In this document: positions 27,253-35,729 of the stretch, piece by piece
Position numbering within the stretch: position 1 is the stretch's first letter
How the letters are laid out: every line of letters starts with the position of its first letter
Made by a program: the position numbers and the translations under genes
Assembly: GCA_002316275.1 (NCBI GenBank)
Contig: DCDE01000035.1
Coordinates: 1 to 64,000 of the forward strand
From: Caldifarciminota bacterium UBA1063
GTDB taxonomy: Bacteria > Hydrothermota > Hydrothermia > UBA1063
DNA: 64,000 nucleotides
Direction of reading: 5' to 3'
Notes under the pieces: generated by a model
Seen by the model: the letters and a program-made list of their open reading frames with translations, nothing else
The model's database searches: none
Told to the model about the DNA's origin: nothing

Positions 27253-27785
27253 AGTGTCCGATCTGTGGCCTGCAAAATGCAGAAGGTGTTAAATTTTGTG
27301 AAAGATGCCTTTCAGCCCTTGATATTTTTATGGTTAACCCAGAAGAGGAAGGCATTTACTGCAACCAAGGACATTGGAATCCCATAGGTGCCAAATTTTG
27401 CTCCATTTGCGGCGAACCCATAAAAATAGAACCCATACTCCTTAGCCCCTATGTACTTGTCGAAAAAGACAGCGGCAAGATTATCAGCTTGCCTTTAAAT
27501 GAAGAAGAAATCACAAAAGTGATTGTCGGTCGGAAAAGTACCGAATTTAAGCCCGACGTAGACCTTTCAGAGCTCACTCTCTCAGCTACCGTCTCCAGGA
27601 GACATGCGATGCTTATAATAGACCCAGAAAGTAAATCTATTTCGATCCAGGATTTGGGGAGTACTAACGGCACCTATTTAAATGGAGAAAGATTAGAGCC
27701 TAACAAAATCTATAAAGTAAACCCAGGGGACGTAATCAGCTTTAGCAAGAAACTACACCTAACATTTGAGGTTAAAAAACAATGA
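27249..27785 (+). CDS. Zinc-ribbon/FHA-domain protein
   Basis: 178-residue adaptor that should bind phosphothreonine peptides. Seen: two zinc-ribbon halves (CPICG at 3-7 with CERC at 17-20; a Cys38/His42 region with CSICG at 51-55), then an FHA domain (about 85-175) with the expected residues: GR at 94-95, SRRHA at 116-120, and GSTNGTYLNG at 137-146. The phosphate-binding residues are intact. It is coupled to the VWA gene (ATGA) and to the PP2C gene (ATGA). Its likely partner is the kinase three genes later, which carries similar ribbons. Confidence 0.92.
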   Translation: MKCPICGLQNAEGVKFCERCLSALDIFMVNPEEEGIYCNQGHWNPIGAKFCSICGEPIKIEPILLSPYVLVEKDSGKIISLPLNEEEITKVIVGRKSTEFKPDVDLSELTLSATVSRRHAMLIIDPESKSISIQDLGSTNGTYLNGERLEPNKIYKVNPGDVISFSKKLHLTFEVKKQ

Positions 27786-29260
27786 GACTTGTGAGATGTC
27801 CACGATGTAATACATTTAACTCCCCCAATGTTCACGAATGCGCTACCTGTGGTTTTGATCTCAATTATTGTTTCTGTTCAAAATGTGGGACCAAAATAAA
27901 AATAGGCACTGAAAAGTGCCCTAATTGCGGTTCAGACAATGAGAAGCTCCTCTTTGCACCATTTCCTGTAAAGAAAATCGTGGATCCAAAGTACCTTATC
28001 AAGTCCATAGAAGTCCATGGCACGATTCTTAAGGAGGTAAACCCTAATTTGATAAAGATTCAGACAGATTCAGCCATTCTCGAGTTTTATAATTCCAGCG
28101 GGAATTTGTATGATAGTATCGAAGTTGGAAAAAATTCATTCCTCCCTTTGATAGAGAAGCCAACAGAACTTAGAAAAATTTCACAAATCTGGCAAGAGCT
28201 CGGGGATGAGGCAAGAATCACATTTATTAAGTCATTAATAGAGAGAATCTCCGGTTTTAACCTCTATTTCCCTGAACGACTGGAAGATATCGTTTTTGAC
28301 GAAAGGTATAGGCCTTGCTTCCCAGTACTTGAGCACAAAGAGAAAGGGTATATTGACTCAAAAGATTTCCTATGTAACATCCTTCGCATCCTTAAAGGGT
28401 ATGAAGGCTCTCTATGGGAAAATGAAAAAAACGAAATTATTAGAAAAAAATGTGAAGCTTACATTTTCATCAATTGGCTTGACGAAATAAAACAAAAAAT
28501 ACACATGAATTCTGTAAGCTATGCAGGAATCAGTGATAAAGGCCCTACACGGACAAAGAATGAAGATGCTATTTTAATGATTGAATCGTCTTACAAAACT
28601 TATGCTGCTGAGAATTTAGATGCAAAAAAACAATATCTTTTCGTACTTTCGGATGGCCTTGGTGGACACGAGAGAGGCGAGGTAGCCGCAGAGCTAATTG
28701 TCGATGGTATAAGTAAAGAATTCTACAAGCATCTGTTACCTAAAAGTAACATAGAATTAGAAGATATAGTGGAATCCATTGGGGTTGTGAACAATTATGT
28801 ATATTCAAAGAACACACAAACTGAGATGACTATGCAACGAATGGGCGGTACCATCTCTGGACTCTTAATCGATAGAGACCGATTCATGGTATTCAATGTG
28901 GGAGACTCGCCAATTTTTCTTCTCAACGACGAGGACATCACAGAACTTTCCATCCGTGATACCTCTACCAAGAAAAACAAAGCCATTACTCAAGCAATAG
29001 GTATAAGGCCTTTCGACGAGATCGAAGTGCATATTAATGAATTGCAAATACCATGGGAAAAATTCAAAGTACTAATCTGCTCTGATGGTTTAACTGATGT
29101 CGTGACTCCTGTTAAAATAGCCAGTATAATTAAAAGCTGTAAGAAAAACCTACGTGAAGCTTGCTTAAAGCTTTTAGAAGAAGCGCACGAAAAGAAAAGT
29201 AGTGATAACGTAAGTGTGATTGTAGTAAATGTAGAGAAAGAAATCGTAATAGGAAGGTAA
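27782..29260 (+). CDS. Zinc-ribbon/PP2C-type protein phosphatase
   Basis: Predicted Ser/Thr phosphatase that reverses the neighbouring kinase, 492 aa. Seen: three CxxC pairs in the first 50 residues (CPRC, CATC, CSKC, CPNC), a central region (about 65-240) of unknown type, then a PP2C domain (about 247-490) with SDKGPTRTKNEDA, LSDGLGGHERGE, GGTISGLL, VGDSPIFLLN, ICSDGLTDVV and SSDNVSVIVV. The metal-binding Asp residues are all present. The central region has FPERLEDIVFDERYRP, faintly like a degenerate kinase C-lobe; this is a weak impression. Confidence 0.9.
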   Translation: MRLVRCPRCNTFNSPNVHECATCGFDLNYCFCSKCGTKIKIGTEKCPNCGSDNEKLLFAPFPVKKIVDPKYLIKSIEVHGTILKEVNPNLIKIQTDSAILEFYNSSGNLYDSIEVGKNSFLPLIEKPTELRKISQIWQELGDEARITFIKSLIERISGFNLYFPERLEDIVFDERYRPCFPVLEHKEKGYIDSKDFLCNILRILKGYEGSLWENEKNEIIRKKCEAYIFINWLDEIKQKIHMNSVSYAGISDKGPTRTKNEDAILMIESSYKTYAAENLDAKKQYLFVLSDGLGGHERGEVAAELIVDGISKEFYKHLLPKSNIELEDIVESIGVVNNYVYSKNTQTEMTMQRMGGTISGLLIDRDRFMVFNVGDSPIFLLNDEDITELSIRDTSTKKNKAITQAIGIRPFDEIEVHINELQIPWEKFKVLICSDGLTDVVTPVKIASIIKSCKKNLREACLKLLEEAHEKKSSDNVSVIVVNVEKEIVIGR

Positions 29261-29263
29261 CAT

Positions 29264-31345
29264 GTGAAGAGATGCTCTGTGTGTGGAAAGGATAATCAGG
29301 ATAATGCGTTATTTTGTGCCTTTTGCGGAAATAAATTTGATCAAAATACTTGCAAAGTATGCGGTCAAGCAAACCCGCCTGGAGAATTGTTTTGTGTAAG
29401 GTGCGGGAACCCTATAATTGAAGGTTTACTCATAATAGAAAATAGATATAAGCTAATTAAGAAAATAGGCGTGGGTGGGTTCGGAAAGACATATCTCGCG
29501 GAGGACCTTCAACTTTTCGGCAAAAAAGTTGTAATTAAAGAATTCTCAATGAAATCTGCAAAATTTGACGAATTCATCAAATTTACTCAGCAAGAGGGAA
29601 TGATACTTGCTAAACTAAACCACCCCCAGATACCAAAAATCCATGGATTCCTTGAAGACAAAAAGAATTCAAAGATTTATCTAATTCAGGACTTTGTTGA
29701 GGGAAAGAATCTCCGGCAACTCCTCACGGAAAGAACAAAACTGGAAGAAGATGAGGCAATCATCATTTTAAAAGACACCTTGGATATACTCAGTTACCTA
29801 CATTCCTTTAACCCTTCTTTACTCCACCGAGATATTAAACCCGAGAATATCATCGTAGACCAAAATGGAAAAGCATATTTAGTCGATTATGGCGCAGTGA
29901 TAGAATATCACGGTGATAAAAAAGACAGGGAAATTATGTACACCAAGGGCTATGCTTCACCTCAGCAGAAGCAGGGCTTTTCATCTCCATCGAGCGACCT
30001 ATACTCCCTCGGGATTGTTGCCATAGAAATCCTAACAGGGCTAACTCCTGACAAGTTTAAAAACGAAGAGACAGGAATTGTTGATTACTCAGTTATAAAC
30101 GATATGAGCGTCGAATTGAGAGATTTCCTTGTAAAAATGACAAAACTGTCTACTTCTGATAGATTCAAAAATGCCTCCGAAGCAAAAAATGCTCTCGAAG
30201 TGATTGAAAAAATCAGAACTCTCAGAGACATAAAGATTTCACAATATCACGGGAAAATCGGTGAGAAAGAAAGAAAAGACATAATAGATATGGCAAAAAA
30301 GTTAAATATCAGTCTAGACTTAATAAATAAGGTACTCGAAGAAGAGAAACATAAGATAGAAACGAAAGATGCATATAAAAAGGAAGTCTCGCCTTCATCC
30401 CCCTTTATTACAAGACTCTCTATAGTTTCCCAAGCTACTGGAGTCACAACTTGCAAGTTGATCGGAAAAGTGCAAGCTCATCAAGGGTTAGCAATAAAAG
30501 TTGTTTTCTCTCCAAAGGGTGAATATATGCTTACAGCCGGGGCTGATGGAGTAATTAAAGTCTTTGGGACGACCCAATGGGAAAGAAAAATTTCTATTAA
30601 GGCGACTACTGATGATGATACTTTGACAGATATGAAAATGTCACCAAATTCACAATACCTTGTAGTATCAGCAAAATCTGGAAACATCAAATTCTTCGAA
30701 ACTTCTTTCTGGACAAGACTCAACGTCGTCCACATTCAAAATGACGAAATCTCTGAAATTACTTTCTCGCCCGACTCTAGACTGCTTTTTGTGGGTGGGT
30801 ACGAAAAGGCAATATCCATTTTCGATATGATGAAGGTAGAAAAAACCGTTAATTTAACAGGACATGAAACTTGGATCAGCTGCTTAGAACATTCCCCAAA
30901 GGATAGATTGCTAGTATCAGGTGCCTGGGATGGCAGCGTCTTTATGTGGGATACACAAGAAATGAAATTAAAAAAATCTTTCAAGGAACATACGGGGCAG
31001 GTAAAGAAGATCCGATTTGCAAATTCTGGTAGATTCTTCGTTACTTCAGCGAATGACGGATTAATTAACATATGGGACCCCTCCTCATTAACCATCGTTA
31101 AAAGGTATCAAATCTCTGAAGATTCGAGACAAATAATAGATATTGCTATTACCCCAAATGAGAAATACCTGCTGATTGCCTCGGAGAGGCGTGTATTAGT
31201 CATTGGATTAGACCTAATGGACAAGAAAATGGAAGTAGACCTTCAAACAAGAAAATGCACAAGTATCAGCTTTTTCCCTCAAAAAAATTATTTTGCTACG
31301 AGTGATATCGACGGAATTATAAAACTATGGAAACTATCCATTTAG
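29264..31345 (+). CDS. Zinc-ribbon/Ser-Thr kinase/WD40 protein
   Basis: Predicted cytoplasmic protein kinase with a C-terminal propeller, 693 aa. Order: two zinc ribbons (CSVCG with CAFCG; CKVCG with CVRCG, 4-48), a kinase domain (about 61-315) with GVGGFGKTY, Lys92 in VVIKEF, HRDIKPENI at 188-196, DYG at 208-210 (DFG variant) and SDLYSLGIVAIEIL, a linker, and about seven WD40 repeats (about 400-693). Catalytic residues are intact. The GTG at 29264 is used, because the ATG at 29262 runs straight into TGA. GGAAGG precedes it. No membrane segment, unlike PASTA kinases. Confidence 0.93.
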   Translation: MKRCSVCGKDNQDNALFCAFCGNKFDQNTCKVCGQANPPGELFCVRCGNPIIEGLLIIENRYKLIKKIGVGGFGKTYLAEDLQLFGKKVVIKEFSMKSAKFDEFIKFTQQEGMILAKLNHPQIPKIHGFLEDKKNSKIYLIQDFVEGKNLRQLLTERTKLEEDEAIIILKDTLDILSYLHSFNPSLLHRDIKPENIIVDQNGKAYLVDYGAVIEYHGDKKDREIMYTKGYASPQQKQGFSSPSSDLYSLGIVAIEILTGLTPDKFKNEETGIVDYSVINDMSVELRDFLVKMTKLSTSDRFKNASEAKNALEVIEKIRTLRDIKISQYHGKIGEKERKDIIDMAKKLNISLDLINKVLEEEKHKIETKDAYKKEVSPSSPFITRLSIVSQATGVTTCKLIGKVQAHQGLAIKVVFSPKGEYMLTAGADGVIKVFGTTQWERKISIKATTDDDTLTDMKMSPNSQYLVVSAKSGNIKFFETSFWTRLNVVHIQNDEISEITFSPDSRLLFVGGYEKAISIFDMMKVEKTVNLTGHETWISCLEHSPKDRLLVSGAWDGSVFMWDTQEMKLKKSFKEHTGQVKKIRFANSGRFFVTSANDGLINIWDPSSLTIVKRYQISEDSRQIIDIAITPNEKYLLIASERRVLVIGLDLMDKKMEVDLQTRKCTSISFFPQKNYFATSDIDGIIKLWKLSI

Positions 31346-31947
31346 TCGATATCCAGGTTAAAAATAACCCTTTCTCGCCTCATCCGCTCTGCATTAATAA
31401 TTGAAACTATCCCCTTTGCAGCTTCATCTATCAACGAACTTATGACCCAGTATTGGTAATTTTCCGCCCACTTCAATTCGACCTTGGCTCTGGAAAGCCT
31501 CTCTTGTAATTCCGATTCATTTTCAGTCTTTCGCCCATTCAACCTCCTTCTTAATTCTTCAAAAGAGGGTGGAAGAAGAAAAATGGAAATAATACTACCA
31601 TCATACATGGCCTCAAGGGATTCTTTCCCCTGAATATCAAGATCCATTAGCACATCCATTCCTGCTTCAAGAGCTTTGATAACAGGGCTTTTGGGAGTAC
31701 CATAATATTCTCCTCCAAACACTTTCGCCCACTCAAGTAGATCACCACTCTCAATCATTCTTTCGAACTCTTTCTTTGTAACGAAAATATAATCAACCCC
31801 ATCAACTTCGCCTGGTCTGGGGGGCCTTGTAGTGGCAGAGACAGAATAAAAGACGCCAGAAACAAGCCTTCTAACCTCTTTAAGAATAGTAGTTTTACCA
31901 GCCCCGGATGGCGCAGATACTACAATTATGAACGGTTTATGATTCAT
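31342..31947 (-). CDS. gmk: Guanylate kinase
   Basis: Phosphorylates GMP to GDP with ATP, 201 aa. Seen: the P-loop SAPSGAGKTTILKE near the N-terminus, TTRPPRPGEVDGVDYIFV (GMP-binding), EWAKVFGGEYYGTP and the Arg-rich lid RRLNGRKTENESELQERLSRA. It is translated from within the end of glmS (4-base overlap), and its stop overlaps the convergent kinase gene stop by four bases, so no terminator separates the two operons. Confidence 0.96.
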   Translation of the reverse strand: MNHKPFIIVVSAPSGAGKTTILKEVRRLVSGVFYSVSATTRPPRPGEVDGVDYIFVTKKEFERMIESGDLLEWAKVFGGEYYGTPKSPVIKALEAGMDVLMDLDIQGKESLEAMYDGSIISIFLLPPSFEELRRRLNGRKTENESELQERLSRAKVELKWAENYQYWVISSLIDEAAKGIVSIINAERMRRERVIFNLDID

Positions 31948-33767
31948 TCTACTGTCACACTTTTTGCAAGATTCCTTGGCCTGTCTACATCACATCCTCT
32001 TCCAACAGCCACGTTATATGCAAAAAGCTGCAGAGGAATGATTGACACCAAAGGAGTAAGTAACTCGTTCACCTCAGGCATCTTAAAAACATAATCACTC
32101 AGCATCTCCATTTTTAAGTCACCAGAAGAGGCAACAGAAATTATAATGCCGCCCCTTGCGCGTACTTCTTCGATATTATTCAGAGACTTCTCATAAACAG
32201 ACGTCTTAGGATTCACGAAGACCACTGGTAAATCTTTGTCCACAAGTGCCAGGGGCCCATGCTTCATTTCACCAGCGGCATAACCCGTAGCATGAACATA
32301 AGAAACCTCTTTTAACTTCAAAGCACCTTCAAGGGCTGTTGGATAGTTTATACCTCGTCCAAGGAAAACAAAATGTTTTGCATCCAAAAATCTGGTTGCA
32401 ACTTCCTTCACATAACCAGACTCACATAGAACATCGTTTATCTTTCCGGGTAGCTCAAACAGTTCATCCCTCATCCTCGAAAAATCCTCTTCAGAAACGA
32501 AGCCTCTTAGTAATCCAACTTCTAAACTCAGTAAGAACAGTATTAGAATCTGTGCAGTATATGCTTTAGTCGATGCTACCCCTATTTCAGGACCTGCATT
32601 TATATAAAGAACATAGTCTGATTCCCTTGCAATCGAACTATCCTTAACGTTGACAATAGAAAGTACTTCAAAACCATTTTCCTTAACTAGTTTCACTCCA
32701 GCAAGGGTATCTGCTGTCTCGCCCGATTGACTAATGGCAATTACCAACGTGTTTTGACCAAGGACAGGTTCTCTATAGCGAAACTCTGAAGAATAATCAA
32801 CATCAGTTTGAATCCTTGCAAGTTTCTCCAACAAGTACTTCCCCACGAGCCCGGCATGCATAGAAGTCCCAGAGGCCTGTATCAAAATTCTATCCTTATT
32901 CAAAAGCAATCTCCTCAAGTTAAAATCTTTCAGAAGGGTAACTTCGTTACCTCTAATATAGTACTCAAGGTTCCTTCGCAAGACTTCAGGTTGCTCAAAA
33001 ATCTCCTTTAGCATGAAGTGTGAAAATTCGCCTTTTTCTGCCATATCTACGGTCCAGTCTATCTTTGTGATATACTTCTGCTTTGGATTCCCATCAAAGT
33101 CATATACAGACCAAGAATTCTGAGTCAAAACGCAAATCTCCCCATCATTAAGTACTACTACATCCTTAGTATGGGATAAAAGCGGCATCTGATCCGACGA
33201 AAGAAGCATCTCATCTTTACCCACTCCAATGATCAAAGGGCTCCCCATTTTTACACCTATAATGCGGTCCGGCTCCATAGATGACAGTATCACAAGTGCA
33301 AAAGAACCTTGTAATCTTTTCACAGCTTTCAACACAGCATCAAAAAGAGAACCCTCATAGTATTCTTCAATTAAATGCGGAATGACCTCGCTGTCAGTTT
33401 CAGATACGAATTTATGCCCACTTTTTTCGAGTTCTAGCTTCAACTCTTGAAAATTCTCTATGATGCCATTATGGGACACGGCAATCTGAGACTTACAATC
33501 AACGTGGGGATGGGCATTGATATCATTCACCCCTCCATGAGTTGCCCATCGTGTATGGCCAATTCCTGCTTTTCCGTTAAACGCCATTCCATTTACAAGT
33601 TTGTATAAATCCCCAATTCTTCCTGAACGCTTTTTTACTACTAGCCTCCCATTATGGATGACCGCAATTCCAGCCGAATCATACCCGCGGTACTCAAGCT
33701 TTTCGAGACCAACAAGAATCACGGCACCCAAATCTTTAGATCCTATATATCCAACTATTCCACACAT
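31944..33767 (-). CDS. glmS: Glutamine-fructose-6-phosphate aminotransferase
   Basis: Makes glucosamine-6-phosphate for cell-wall and lipopolysaccharide synthesis, 607 aa. Seen: CGIVGYIG directly after the Met, so Cys2 becomes the N-terminal nucleophile, GHTRWATHG, then two SIS domains (SGTSMHAGLVGKYL, SQSGETADT, GRGINYPTALEGALKLKE) and the C-terminal RNLAKSVTVE. A longer frame to 33803 would run into tRNA-Leu and bury Cys2, so the start is 33767. It begins nine bases after tRNA-Leu and has no Shine-Dalgarno sequence. Confidence 0.97.
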   Translation of the reverse strand: MCGIVGYIGSKDLGAVILVGLEKLEYRGYDSAGIAVIHNGRLVVKKRSGRIGDLYKLVNGMAFNGKAGIGHTRWATHGGVNDINAHPHVDCKSQIAVSHNGIIENFQELKLELEKSGHKFVSETDSEVIPHLIEEYYEGSLFDAVLKAVKRLQGSFALVILSSMEPDRIIGVKMGSPLIIGVGKDEMLLSSDQMPLLSHTKDVVVLNDGEICVLTQNSWSVYDFDGNPKQKYITKIDWTVDMAEKGEFSHFMLKEIFEQPEVLRRNLEYYIRGNEVTLLKDFNLRRLLLNKDRILIQASGTSMHAGLVGKYLLEKLARIQTDVDYSSEFRYREPVLGQNTLVIAISQSGETADTLAGVKLVKENGFEVLSIVNVKDSSIARESDYVLYINAGPEIGVASTKAYTAQILILFLLSLEVGLLRGFVSEEDFSRMRDELFELPGKINDVLCESGYVKEVATRFLDAKHFVFLGRGINYPTALEGALKLKEVSYVHATGYAAGEMKHGPLALVDKDLPVVFVNPKTSVYEKSLNNIEEVRARGGIIISVASSGDLKMEMLSDYVFKMPEVNELLTPLVSIIPLQLFAYNVAVGRGCDVDRPRNLAKSVTVE

Positions 33768-33776
33768 TTCATTTAA

Positions 33777-33862
33777 TGCCGGAGGAGGGACTCGAACCCT
33801 CACTCCGCTTTAACGGAAGCGGATTTTGAGTCCGCCGCGTCTTCCTATTCCGCCACTCCGGC
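33777..33862 (-). tRNA. tRNA-Leu(CAA)
   Basis: Acceptor GCCGGAG (33862-33856) pairs with CTCCGGC (33784-33778), discriminator A at 33777. The anticodon arm GCGGA-CTCAAAA-TCCGC gives anticodon CAA. A long variable arm (CTTCCGTTAAAGCGGAG region) and the T-arm GGTTCGAGTCC are present. CCA is not encoded. glmS starts nine bases downstream. Confidence 0.95.
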
Positions 33863-33870
33863 CAAGTAAA

Positions 33871-33899
33871 ATTATAAAACCTCACTGGATGAGAATCAA
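33871..33899 (-). promoter_or_regulatory. Promoter of tRNA-Leu/glmS/gmk
   Basis: On the minus strand TTGATT (33899-33894), a 17-base spacer and TATAAT (33876-33871), with the tRNA 5' end nine bases downstream. Confidence 0.75.
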
Positions 33900-33941
33900 T
33901 TATAGAATCAGGAAACTACGAATTTAGACCGATTCGGCTCA

Positions 33942-33970
33942 TTGCTTTTTCAATACTTTCCATTTATAAT
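33942..33970 (+). promoter_or_regulatory. Promoter of tRNA-Ser
   Basis: TTGCTT (33942-33947), a 17-base spacer and TATAAT (33965-33970); the tRNA 5' end is at 33982. Confidence 0.75.
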
Positions 33971-33981
33971 AAACCACTACA

Positions 33982-34072
<91 letters not shown>

Positions 34073-34090
34073 GTAAAGAAGCCCTTAGAC

Positions 34091-34119
34091 TTGAATTAAC
34101 TTAGGGTGTGAAATATAAT
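34091..34119 (+). promoter_or_regulatory. Promoter of the rplM ribosomal operon
   Basis: TTGAAT (34091-34096), a 17-base spacer and TATAAT (34114-34119), then GGAGG near 34131 and ATG at 34141. Same -35 sequence and spacing as the VWA cassette promoter. Confidence 0.8.
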
Positions 34120-34140
34120 TTAGCAGATGTGGAGGATTGA

Positions 34141-34581
34141 ATGGGTACTTTTATACCTAAAGAATCAGATATAAACAGAAAATGGCTGCTTATTGACGCA
34201 TCGGGCATAGAATTAGGACGCCTAGCTTCGAGAGTAGCGCTCCTGCTTCAGGGAAAGAGAAAGAGGACATATACTCCTCATATAGATACAGGGGATTTCG
34301 TGATTATCGTTAATGCTGACAAGGTGAGACTTACGGGTAAAAAACTTGATAACAAAATCTACTACCATCATACTGGTTACCCTGGAGGTATCAAGCAGAA
34401 AACAGCTAGGCAAATCATGGATAAATATCCAGAAAGGCTAATCGAAATGGCCGTAAAGAGGATGCTGCCCAAAAACAAACTCGGTGCTCAAATGTTTCGC
34501 AAGTTAAAAGTTTACAGAGGTCCAGAACACCCACATAAGGCTCAAAAACCGGAGCCTATAGATATTCTAAAAATAAATTAA
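34141..34581 (+). CDS. rplM: 50S ribosomal protein L13
   Basis: Large-subunit protein, 146 aa. Seen: WLLIDASGIELGRLAS, GKRKRTYTPHIDTGDFVIIVNADKVRLTGKK and the C-terminal MLPKNKLGAQMFRKLKVYRG block with HPHKAQKPEP. Normal length. First gene of the operon rplM-rpsI-rpsB-tsf-pyrH-frr-uppS-cdsA, with rpsI 13 bases downstream. Confidence 0.98.
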   Translation: MGTFIPKESDINRKWLLIDASGIELGRLASRVALLLQGKRKRTYTPHIDTGDFVIIVNADKVRLTGKKLDNKIYYHHTGYPGGIKQKTARQIMDKYPERLIEMAVKRMLPKNKLGAQMFRKLKVYRGPEHPHKAQKPEPIDILKIN

Positions 34582-34594
34582 GGGAGGTTTAAAC

Positions 34595-34993
34595 TTGAGT
34601 GATGCTAAAATAGTCTTTGCATGGGGTTCAAGAAAAAGGTCAGTAGCAAGACTCAGGATTAAAGAAAATGGAAGAGGAAGAATTTACATAAATGGTCTTA
34701 GACCCCAAGAATACTTTGGAAGGGAAGACTTAGTCCTCTATGCCCTAGAACCTTTAAAAATTACTGGAGTTGAAAAATCACTTGACGTAGTCTGTAAGGT
34801 TGAAGGTGGTGGAAAATCTGGACAGGCAGGAGCGATGAGGCTTGCCCTGGCAAGAGCTCTAAAGGATTTTGACGAGAACCTCACGGAAGTATTAAAAAAG
34901 TTCAGGATGCTGTCAAGAGACCCAAGAGAAAAGGAGAGAATGAAATATGGAAGAAGCAAGAGAAGAAAATCTCCACAATACTCAAAACGATGA
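34595..34993 (+). CDS. rpsI: 30S ribosomal protein S9
   Basis: Small-subunit protein, 132 aa. Seen: WGSRKRSVARLRI, ALARALKDF and the conserved C-terminal basic tail KYGRSKRRKSPQYSKR, which reaches the P-site tRNA. The start is TTG, supported by GGGAGG eight to ten bases before. The last 47 bases are shared with the start of rpsB in another frame. Confidence 0.98.
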   Translation: MSDAKIVFAWGSRKRSVARLRIKENGRGRIYINGLRPQEYFGREDLVLYALEPLKITGVEKSLDVVCKVEGGGKSGQAGAMRLALARALKDFDENLTEVLKKFRMLSRDPREKERMKYGRSKRRKSPQYSKR

Positions 34994-35729
34994 TAGCATA
35001 GCATTCCCAGTTACCCTAAAGGACCTCCTGGAAGCTGGTGTTCAGTTTGGCCATAAAAAAAGACGTTGGAACCCAAAAATGAAACCGTACATATTCACCC
35101 TACGAGAAGAACATCACATTATAGACATCAGAAAAACTTTTGAAAAATTGAAAGAAGCCTATGAATTTGTGATGAGATTGAGCTCCCGCGGAGGGAGCGT
35201 ACTTTTCATATGCACAAAAAAACAAGGAAAAGACATAGTAGCTGAGGAAGCAAGGAGATGCGGTACATTCTATATGACCGAACGCTGGCCAGGCGGAGCT
35301 CTTACAAATTTTGAAACCATACGAAACAGAATTTCTAGGATGAAAGAACTAATTCATATGAAAGAAACCGGCGAGCTTGAGCGTTATCCCAAAAAAGAAC
35401 AGCTCCTTATGTTAAAGGAACTGGAAAAACTGCAAAAAGTCTTCGAAGGAATTGCTGATATGGAAACCCTCCCAGACGCAGTTTATATTGTAGATCTCGT
35501 TAAAGAAGAAATTGCATTTCTTGAGGCTAAGAGGCTCGACATACCTGTCGTTGCCATTGTCGACACCAATGCGGATCCCACCCTTGTAGACTACCCAATA
35601 CCTGGTAATGATGATGCCATCAGGTCTATTTCGTTAATTACAAGAACTATCGCAAATGCAATTATTGAAGGCAGGCAAGGACAAGAAGGCTCAAAATTAG
35701 AGCAAAAAGACGAAGAAGGAGGATTATAA
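34947..35729 (+). CDS. rpsB: 30S ribosomal protein S2
   Basis: Small-subunit protein, 260 aa. Seen: LLEAGVQFGHKKRRWNPKMKPYIF, FICTKKQGKDIVAEEA, ERWPGGALTNFETI, PDAVYIVD, and VDTNADPTLVDYPIPGNDDA. The only start codon in this frame is the ATG at 34947, inside rpsI; AAAGGAGAG about ten bases upstream supports it. This gives an acidic N-terminal extension of about 20 residues before the conserved core. Confidence 0.97.
   Translation: MEEAREENLHNTQNDDSIAFPVTLKDLLEAGVQFGHKKRRWNPKMKPYIFTLREEHHIIDIRKTFEKLKEAYEFVMRLSSRGGSVLFICTKKQGKDIVAEEARRCGTFYMTERWPGGALTNFETIRNRISRMKELIHMKETGELERYPKKEQLLMLKELEKLQKVFEGIADMETLPDAVYIVDLVKEEIAFLEAKRLDIPVVAIVDTNADPTLVDYPIPGNDDAIRSISLITRTIANAIIEGRQGQEGSKLEQKDEEGGL

Noticed and set aside
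33768..33803. N-terminal extension of glmS
   Set aside because: It would run into the tRNA-Leu gene and place residues before the catalytic Cys, which must follow the initiator Met.
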